Positions 7,372 through 12,054 of a stretch of 12,054 nucleotides of DNA are shown here, in pieces. The stretch is from an uncultured Oscillospiraceae bacterium. GTDB lineage: Bacteria > Bacillota > Clostridia > Oscillospirales > Oscillospiraceae. The stretch is from NCBI GenBank assembly GCA_900752305.1, contig CAADUV010000047.1:1-12054 (forward strand), written 5' to 3'. The notes below the pieces were generated by a model. It ran no database searches. It saw nothing but the letters and a program-made list of their open reading frames with translations, and had not been told where the DNA came from. Within the stretch, counting starts at the first letter, position 1, and each line of letters starts with the position of its first letter. The position numbers and the translations under genes were made by a program.

Positions 7372-8598
7372 TTATGCCTCCGCTCTTTCAGCAGCTGCCC
7401 GCTCGCGCTTCTGGCAGACGTTCAGGTACAGAGCCAGCAGGATGCCCACCAGGGTGACTGCCATGTTGAACAGCAGGACCAGGCGAGGACCGTTGGTGCC
7501 GCCCACACGGGTCAGGACGCCGGCCACGCTGATGACCAGGTAGTTGGCCACGCTGGAGGCGATCATGACGATGGAGGTGATGACGCCGCGGTTCTTGGGG
7601 AACATCTCGTTGGCGACTGCGGTGACCAGCTGGAGCACGCCGCCTGCTGCGAAGAAGCCCAGGAGGAAGCCGCCGGCCAGGCAGATGAACGGGATCTGTA
7701 CGAAGTAGATGACGCCCAGGGTGATAAAGGCGATGCAGGGATAGACGATGAGGATCTTAGCTGGTTCTACCTTGCGGCTGAGCAGTGCGGCGCTGACGAA
7801 CAGGGCGCAGACGATGCCCACGGAGTAGAAGGACTGAATCATAGCAGGATCCTGTAAGCCGTACAGCTTGCCCAGCTCCTGGTTGCAGTTCATCCACAGC
7901 ATGAAGGTGGTGGAGGTGGTGAAGCCCAGGCAGATCAGGATGATAGCGGGGGCGGTGAAGTGCATCTTTTCCTTGGGCTTGTCGGCGCTCTTGACCACTC
8001 GTTCAAAGGGCGGGAAGGGCAGGAAGCAGAGGAAGATGCCGTCTACGATGATGATGACCGCAGTGGCGATGAAGATGGTGTGGAAGGGGAGATTCCGTGC
8101 TGCCACGAAGCCGATGGCAAAGGGGAGCAGGAACTGTGCGATGGAGATGGCCAGCTTGGTGAAGATGTTGGCGATGGTGCCCTTTTCCTTGAAGATCTCC
8201 ATGCAGGAGGGGGTGATGCTGGTGTCCAGGAAGGAGTTTGCCATACCGCTGATGACGGCCAGGACGTAACCGATATACATATTCGGTGCGAAGGTGATGG
8301 CCAGCAGGAAGATGGCGTAGAGGACGCAGCCGATCAGCGCGGACAGGCGGCGGCCGAGACGGTCGGACAGGGGACCTGCGATGGGGAAGGCCACCAGACG
8401 ACCCAGGCCGATGGCGGCGATGACGGCCACGACGCTGGATACGTCAAAGCTGCCGTCTGCCAGCTTGCTGGCGCCCCACAGGGCGGCGAAGTCCTGCTTG
8501 TACTGCCCCATGATGGTCGCTGCGATGCCCAGGACAAAGTAGGTGATATACAGGGCTAAGGCAGTGGGATAGTATCTTCTGGAATCTGTCTTTGTCAT
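7372..8598 (-). CDS. Major facilitator superfamily transporter, candidate shikimate/quinate importer
   Basis: This 408-aa integral membrane protein has about twelve hydrophobic segments and a charged central loop around residues 196-214, the usual MFS layout of two six-helix halves. The MFS motif A is seen as GPLSDRLGRR (75-84) in the loop after the second helix. The C-terminal tail is short and charged. The start at 8598 is preceded by an AAAGGA box about 10 nt upstream. It lies 33 bp after the first gene of the operon and 3 bp before shikimate kinase. MFS permeases are the usual carriers of shikimate and quinate, and the setting among shikimate enzymes makes import of such an acid the likely role. 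Sequence alone does not set substrate or direction; efflux of a reduced end product is possible. Confidence 0.88.
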   Translation of the reverse strand: MTKTDSRRYYPTALALYITYFVLGIAATIMGQYKQDFAALWGASKLADGSFDVSSVVAVIAAIGLGRLVAFPIAGPLSDRLGRRLSALIGCVLYAIFLLAITFAPNMYIGYVLAVISGMANSFLDTSITPSCMEIFKEKGTIANIFTKLAISIAQFLLPFAIGFVAARNLPFHTIFIATAVIIIVDGIFLCFLPFPPFERVVKSADKPKEKMHFTAPAIILICLGFTTSTTFMLWMNCNQELGKLYGLQDPAMIQSFYSVGIVCALFVSAALLSRKVEPAKILIVYPCIAFITLGVIYFVQIPFICLAGGFLLGFFAAGGVLQLVTAVANEMFPKNRGVITSIVMIASSVANYLVISVAGVLTRVGGTNGPRLVLLFNMAVTLVGILLALYLNVCQKRERAAAERAEA

Positions 8599-8631
8599 GT
8601 CTTGTTCATCCTTTCTCTCTTTCGTTGGTGG

Positions 8632-9498
8632 TTAATCGTAAAGCAGTGCTTGAATTTCATCAATGGGCATCTCCAAACCCTTGCTGTACAGCCGGAACGC
8701 TTCCGCGCCCTGGCACAGCAGCATCCCCAGCCCGCCGCAGGTCTTGCAGCCAGCGGCTTTGGCTTCTCGGAGCATTTTCGTTTCGGTGGGGGAGTAGACC
8801 ACATCGGTGACGATCAGATCAGGCCGGAACCAGCTGGGGTCTTTGATGTTGCTCATGTCCTCCATGGGGGGCATCCCCACCATGTTGGCGTTGGAGAGGA
8901 TGTCACAGTGGTCGACTGCCGCATGCAGGGCGTCCTGGTCGGCCAGGTCGTGGAGGGAGAGGACACAGTTGGGCGCGACCTTGCGGATGGCTTCCATCCG
9001 CTCTTCGATGCTGGGCCAGAACTTGTCCTTCCGATTGAAGATGGCCAGCTCCGCCGCGCCTTCCAGCGCAACCTGTACGGCGATGGAGGAACCGACGCCG
9101 CCACAGCCGATCAAGGTGATCTTCTTGCCGGCTACTTCAATGCCGTTCCGGCGGAGGTTCTGAGTGTAGCCGCAGCCGTCGGTGTTGTGTCCCACCAGGA
9201 CGCCGTCCTCGTTGACGATGGTGTTCACGGCCTGGATGGTCTCTGCCGCCGGGGTCAAGCGGTCCATGTAAGGGACGACCGTGGTCTTAAAGGGCATCGT
9301 CACGTTGGCGCCCCGCATATGCAGGGTGCGGATGGCCTTTACGGACTGCTCCACCTGATCGGCGGCCACGTCAAAGGCCAGATAGGCGCAGTCCATATGG
9401 AATTTCCGAAAACAGTAGTTATACATGGCAGGGGACTTGGAGTGCGCTACCGGCGATCCAATGAGTCCCAGCAGGGTAGTGGTTCCTGACAGCTGCAT
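8632..9498 (-). CDS. YdiB-like quinate/shikimate dehydrogenase, copy 2 (first gene of operon)
   Basis: This 288-aa enzyme of the AroE/YdiB family oxidises shikimate or quinate at C3 with NAD(P). Substrate residues are conserved: Ser20 and Ser22 (AHSKSP), Lys71 (NVTMPFK), Asn92, Asp107 (GHNTDG) and Gln263. The nucleotide loop is GCGGVG (131-136). The cofactor-choice loop NRKDKFW (155-161) matches the YdiB pattern NRRDEFF, with an Asp (158) and Phe (160) that in E. coli YdiB favour NAD. The NANMVGMPP segment (203-211) differs from the NATKVGM form of copy 1. The reading frame stays open upstream to 9648, but AGGAGG 8 nt before the ATG at 9498, and alignment with the family's N-terminus, set the start here. 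It is the first gene after the divergent control region. It and copy 1 are clearly homologous but much diverged, suggesting separate steps. Confidence 0.9.
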   Translation of the reverse strand: MQLSGTTTLLGLIGSPVAHSKSPAMYNYCFRKFHMDCAYLAFDVAADQVEQSVKAIRTLHMRGANVTMPFKTTVVPYMDRLTPAAETIQAVNTIVNEDGVLVGHNTDGCGYTQNLRRNGIEVAGKKITLIGCGGVGSSIAVQVALEGAAELAIFNRKDKFWPSIEERMEAIRKVAPNCVLSLHDLADQDALHAAVDHCDILSNANMVGMPPMEDMSNIKDPSWFRPDLIVTDVVYSPTETKMLREAKAAGCKTCGGLGMLLCQGAEAFRLYSKGLEMPIDEIQALLYD

Positions 9499-9506
9499 AC
9501 GCGTTT

Positions 9507-9512
9507 CCTCCT
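9507..9512 (-). promoter_or_regulatory. Ribosome binding site of the operon's first gene
   Basis: AGGAGG on the - strand lies 8 nt before the ATG at 9498. It decides this start over the longer open frame beginning at 9648, which has no comparable box or family homology. Confidence 0.88.
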
Positions 9513-9514
9513 CT

Positions 9515-9613
9515 TGCCGTCCAGCGGCAGTAAATTTTTTGTCTCGTATCGTTTGGTTGAAGGCGGCGGTACAGGCTTCCGTACTGCTTGCCTGGCGGCT
9601 GCCGCCCTCGGCT
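9515..9613 (-). other. GC-rich leader of the operon with possible hairpins
   Basis: If the operon promoter is at 9620-9648, the transcript has a leader of about 115 nt. It holds several short inverted repeats: TGCCG/CGGCA (9515-9519 with 9525-9529) next to the ribosome binding site, GGCGGC/GCCGCC (9562-9567 with 9601-9606), CAGGC/GCCTG (9572-9576 with 9590-9594), and a competing hairpin GGCGG/CCGCC (9594-9598 with 9602-9606). No known riboswitch is recognised. The structure may be incidental to high GC content. Confidence 0.25.
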
Positions 9614-9619
9614 GACCCT

Positions 9620-9648
9620 ACTGTAACCCATTGTGAGGGAAATAACAA
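9620..9648 (-). promoter_or_regulatory. Candidate promoter of the shikimate operon
   Basis: On the - strand TTGTTA (complement of 9643-9648) and TACAGT (complement of 9620-9625) are 17 bp apart. Each matches consensus at 4 of 6 positions, as expected for a weak promoter that needs an activator. Transcription would start near 9613. Confidence 0.45.
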
Positions 9649-9660
9649 ATCAATAAAATT

Positions 9661-9687
9661 TGATAAAACTATAGTTTTTTTCTATCA
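9661..9687. promoter_or_regulatory. Candidate LysR-type operator between the divergent genes
   Basis: Nested dyads occupy this AT-rich stretch: TGATA and TATCA arms (9661-9665, 9683-9687), a perfect 14-bp palindrome AAAACTATAGTTTT (9665-9678), and ATAG-N7-CTAT (9671-9685). The last contains the LysR-family T-N11-A pattern (T9672 to A9684). Its centre, 9678, falls about 65 bp upstream of the start inferred for the operon, the usual recognition site position. It also overlaps the -35 region of the regulator's own promoter, allowing autorepression. Confidence 0.5.
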
Positions 9688-9694
9688 GTTATAT

Positions 9695-9700
9695 TATAAT
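9695..9700 (+). promoter_or_regulatory. -10 element of the LysR-type regulator gene
   Basis: A perfect TATAAT lies 28 bp before the GTG start. The -35 position (about 9672-9677, TAGTTT) is poor and lies inside the candidate operator. Confidence 0.5.
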
Positions 9701-9710
9701 AATACCAAAG

Positions 9711-9718
9711 AAAGGGGG
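9711..9718 (+). promoter_or_regulatory. Ribosome binding site of the LysR-type gene
   Basis: AAAGGGGG ends 10 nt before the GTG start at 9729. It supports this start, which gives the standard LysR N-terminus MNLSHLRYFVELA. Confidence 0.7.
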
Positions 9719-9728
9719 CGTAAAAACC

Positions 9729-10610
9729 GTGAATTTATCACATCTGCGTTACTTCGTAGAGCTGGCCCACATCCAGCACTACACCCGCACCGCCGAGCGC
9801 CTGTGCATCACCCAGCCCAGCCTGAGCCACGCCATCTCCCAGTTGGAAGGGGAGTTGGGGGTGCCGCTGTTTGAGAAGAACGGGCGGAGCATCTCCCTGA
9901 CCCAGTATGGGGAACAATTCCTGGCCTGCGCCCAGGAAACGCTGTCCATTTTAGACGAGGGCGTGGAGTCCTTACAGCGGGTCAGCCGTGGGGAGGGGCT
10001 GATTCGGCTGGGGCTGCTGCGGACGTTAGGGGTGGATTATGTGCCCAAATTGGCAGCTCGATTCCTAGCGGAGAACCCGGGGAAGGACATCCGATTTACC
10101 TTTCACACCGGCGTCACCAGTCATCTTTTGGATGAATTGGCAGAGAAAAAGCTGGATTTGGTATTTGCATCCAAACCTCCGGTGGAAATGGGCTTAACTG
10201 CCATTGCAGTAGAACAGCAGGATTTGGTGCTCATCGTGCCCAAAAACCATCCTTTGGCAAAGAACCACTCGGTGGATCTGACGGAAACCCTGCCCTATCC
10301 CCAGGTCTACTTCTCCGAAGGCTCCGGGATGCGGGGGGTGGTGGAGGAATTGTTCTCCAAAATTGAAGGCAGACCCATCATCGCCCACGAGACCGAGGAG
10401 GATCAAGTGGTAGCCGGTCTGGTGGCTGCCGGGTTCGGCATCGCTGTGGTGCCCTACATGGATATGCTGCTGCGGCTGGACGTGAAGATCATCCAGATCG
10501 CTTCCCCCCACTGGGAGCGCAGCTTCTACCTGGTCAGCGACGACCGGGCCTATCAGCCGCCTGCGGTGCAGAAATTTCGGCAGTTTGTGCTCAACGGAGG
10601 GACACTGTGA
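9729..10610 (+). CDS. LysR-type transcriptional regulator, probable shikimate sensor of the divergent operon
   Basis: This 293-aa protein is a LysR-type DNA-binding regulator. The N-terminal winged helix-turn-helix spans about residues 1-60, with recognition region TAERLCITQPSLSHAISQLE (21-40) and LFEKNGR wing (48-54). A linker helix leads to the periplasmic-binding-protein-like effector domain from about 90 to 290. The start codon is GTG, supported by AAAGGGGG. It is transcribed away from the six-gene shikimate operon, the classic arrangement for LysR activators, with dyads in the shared 230-bp gap. From memory, Listeria monocytogenes QuiR is a LysR protein that senses shikimate and drives a similar set of genes, so shikimate, dehydroshikimate or quinate is the likely effector. 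That ligand is inferred from context. The family call is firm. Confidence 0.93.
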   Translation: MNLSHLRYFVELAHIQHYTRTAERLCITQPSLSHAISQLEGELGVPLFEKNGRSISLTQYGEQFLACAQETLSILDEGVESLQRVSRGEGLIRLGLLRTLGVDYVPKLAARFLAENPGKDIRFTFHTGVTSHLLDELAEKKLDLVFASKPPVEMGLTAIAVEQQDLVLIVPKNHPLAKNHSVDLTETLPYPQVYFSEGSGMRGVVEELFSKIEGRPIIAHETEEDQVVAGLVAAGFGIAVVPYMDMLLRLDVKIIQIASPHWERSFYLVSDDRAYQPPAVQKFRQFVLNGGTL

Positions 10611-10703
10611 AATTGCACAAATTTCGGCATCGAAATTGGAACAGATAGACAAAACCAATCAATCTATCGAAAAAAACAATCGAATTTTCAGGCGTCCTTG
10701 CAT

Positions 10704-10742
10704 AAAAAACAGGCACAAGTTGGGTACTTGTGCCTGTTTTTT
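10704..10742. terminator. Bidirectional terminator between the LysR gene and the MATE gene
   Basis: An 11-bp stem pairs 10710-10720 with 10726-10736 around a TGGGT loop, flanked by six A (10704-10709) and six T (10737-10742). Read from either strand it gives a hairpin followed by a U run. It lies between two convergent genes and should end both. Confidence 0.93.
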
Positions 10743-10782
10743 GGTCATTTGGGTGGATTTTAGGCGGTATTTTGCCCTTCCG

Positions 10783-12054
10783 TCAAGTTGCCGAGGGGGC
10801 ATCGGTGTTCTGAGCCTGTCCCGTCAGCTGTCTGGACGGCCGGAAAACCAACACAGAGATGCCGATGAGCAGGGCGGTGGTGGCCAAACTGATGGGGTAG
10901 ACGTACATAATAGTGGAAAATGCCCGGGTCAGCGGGAAGATGCAGAAGATCCAGAAGATACGCACCCCGCAGACACCCAGGATGACCAGCAGGGCGGGCA
11001 CCAGGGAGATGCCAAAGCCGCGGAGGTAGCCGGACATGACCTCGTAGAGCATACTAAAGACGTAGGCAGTAAAGACGATGAGCAGTCGAGAATAGCCGAT
11101 GTCGATGACCTGGGGGTCTGGGTTGAACAGCGCCAGAACGAATTTTCCGGCAAAGAGAATGATAAAAATGGCGGACGCAGTGGCAATGGCATCCTCTAAG
11201 ATGCACAGGCCGAGAATTTTCCGGCAGCGCTTGACCTGCCCTGCACCATAATTCTGTCCCACAAAGGTGGCGCAAGCTTGGCTGAAGGAGTTCATGACGT
11301 AATAGGCGATGATCTCAATGTTCAGTGCAGCGCTGGAGGCGGCCATGACGATGGTGCCCAGGCTGTTGATGGCGGATTGGATGACGATGTTGGAGACGGC
11401 GAAGACGGCGCTCTGGATACCGGCAGGCAGGCCGATGCGCAAGATTTGCCGGAAGCTGCCCCAGTGGATGGCGAATCGCTTGGGGTCTACGTGGATGTAC
11501 TGGTCAGTTTTCCGCAGTCTCCGGTACAAAATGATGGAGCTGACCACGTTGGAGAGCACTGTGGCGATGGCCACCCCGTTGACGGTCATGTCAAAGCCCA
11601 GGACGAACACCAGGTTCAGCAGCACGTTCAGCACACCGGAAGAGGCCAGGGCGATGAGGGGCACCTTGGTCTCGCCGATGCTGCGGAAGATGGCGGCTTC
11701 AAAGTTGTAGAGCAGGATGGCGGGCATGCCCAGGAAATAGATGCGCAGGTAGAGCAGGGACAGGGGGTAGACGTCCTCCGGCACTTTCAGAAGGGTCAAT
11801 AGCCCGCCTGCCATCAGCTCGCCGATGATGGCCACGATGACCCCGCCCACCACCGCCATGACCATGGAGGTGTGGACGGCGTTCTGGACGCCCTCCCGGT
11901 CGTCGCTGCCGATGGCGTTGGCGATGACCACGGTGGTGCCCAGGGCGATGCCGATGAACAAGCCTAATATCAGGTTGATGATGGGGCCGTTGGCGCCCAC
12001 CGCTGCTACCGCGGCGGGGGGGAGGTCGCTGGGGGGATTCGCCACACCCACCAC
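10783..12054 (-). CDS. MATE-family multidrug/organic cation efflux protein, 5'-truncated
   Basis: This is an integral membrane exporter of the multidrug and toxic compound extrusion family, which uses Na+ or H+ gradients. 423 residues are visible and the frame stays open to the window edge, so about the first 40 residues, including most of helix 1, are missing. AAVGANGPIINLILGLFIGIALGTTVVIA near the visible start matches the family's helix 2 region. Many hydrophobic helices follow, and the GLPAGIQSAVFAVSNIVIQ segment opens the second half, consistent with the twelve-helix pseudo-symmetric fold. Between VVG and AAVG the linker reads VANPPSDLPPAAV, longer than in typical relatives and encoded partly by runs of C. 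It is convergent with the LysR gene and separated by a shared terminator, so a link with the shikimate operon is not indicated. Substrate unknown. Confidence 0.92.
   Translation of the reverse strand: MVGVANPPSDLPPAAVAAVGANGPIINLILGLFIGIALGTTVVIANAIGSDDREGVQNAVHTSMVMAVVGGVIVAIIGELMAGGLLTLLKVPEDVYPLSLLYLRIYFLGMPAILLYNFEAAIFRSIGETKVPLIALASSGVLNVLLNLVFVLGFDMTVNGVAIATVLSNVVSSIILYRRLRKTDQYIHVDPKRFAIHWGSFRQILRIGLPAGIQSAVFAVSNIVIQSAINSLGTIVMAASSAALNIEIIAYYVMNSFSQACATFVGQNYGAGQVKRCRKILGLCILEDAIATASAIFIILFAGKFVLALFNPDPQVIDIGYSRLLIVFTAYVFSMLYEVMSGYLRGFGISLVPALLVILGVCGVRIFWIFCIFPLTRAFSTIMYVYPISLATTALLIGISVLVFRPSRQLTGQAQNTDAPSAT

Noticed and set aside
5012..7857. Long + strand open frames of 404 and 627 codons across the dehydrogenase, TIM-barrel, kinase and transporter genes
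   Set aside because: One frame spans several independent genes on the other strand and encodes biased, motif-free protein. It is a shadow of GC-rich codon use.
7960..8559. A 199-codon + strand frame, Gly/Asp-rich, resembling a calcium-binding repeat protein
   Set aside because: It is antisense to transmembrane helices of the transporter; the Gly/Asp/Glu richness is the complement of hydrophobic codons.
3066..9498. A bile acid (bai) operon, because of the BaiCD/BaiH-like flavoprotein
   Set aside because: No CoA ligase, 7-alpha-dehydratase or hydroxysteroid dehydrogenase is present. The partners are shikimate enzymes.
9499..9648. An N-terminal extension of 50 residues on dehydrogenase copy 2
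   Set aside because: The extension has no family homology, while AGGAGG at 9507-9512 and the family N-terminus support the ATG at 9498. It would also overlap the predicted promoter.
10619..10638. Inverted repeat AATTTCG/CGAAATT just after the LysR stop
   Set aside because: The stem is only 7 bp, AT-rich, and not followed by a T run; the stronger hairpin at 10704-10742 is the terminator. An 11-bp sequence shared with 10572-10582 looks incidental.
10585..11199. A 204-codon + strand frame across the LysR end and the MATE 3' end
   Set aside because: It crosses a strong bidirectional terminator and lies antisense to MATE helices. The sequence is low complexity.
1..12054. Mobile element, defence system, CRISPR or prophage
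   Set aside because: No transposase, integrase, repeats with spacers, attachment-like direct repeats or phage genes were seen on either strand.

Overview
The window looks like chromosomal DNA from a GC-rich, anaerobic Bacillota, most probably a gut Oscillospirales-type Clostridium relative. This is inferred from overall composition, the FtsZ tail and linker, strong AGGAGG ribosome binding sites and the types of enzyme present. No database search was possible. There are nine protein genes, two of them cut by the window ends. No tRNA, rRNA, CRISPR array, insertion sequence or phage gene was seen.

Left part (1-2950, + strand): the C-terminal two thirds of ftsZ, a strong intrinsic terminator, then a complete recQ helicase gene with its own candidate promoter and a terminator hairpin. 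A 178-bp gap (2888-3065) separates recQ from the next, convergent operon.

Centre (3066-9498, - strand): a six-gene operon read right to left with short gaps of 3-56 bp. The order is YdiB-like quinate/shikimate dehydrogenase (copy 2), MFS transporter, shikimate kinase, TIM-barrel isomerase/dehydratase-family protein, YdiB-like dehydrogenase (copy 1), and a 642-aa Old Yellow Enzyme/2,4-dienoyl-CoA-reductase-type flavoprotein with a 4Fe-4S cluster. A LysR-type regulator gene (9729-10610, +) is divergent. The AT-rich region between them carries dyads that fit a LysR operator near position -65 of a candidate operon promoter.

The gene set resembles the shikimate-responsive qui genes controlled by the LysR protein QuiR in Listeria monocytogenes (recalled, not searched). 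My reading is uptake of plant-derived shikimate (or quinate), oxidation by the dehydrogenases to 3-dehydroshikimate, and then several fates. It can be phosphorylated (as shikimate) into aromatic biosynthesis, possibly dehydrated to protocatechuate by the TIM-barrel protein, or reduced as an enone by the flavoprotein to a dihydroshikimate-type product that would act as an electron sink. The last branch is the hypothesis most worth testing.

Right end (10611-12054): a bidirectional terminator, then a convergent MATE-family efflux gene on the - strand whose start lies outside the window.
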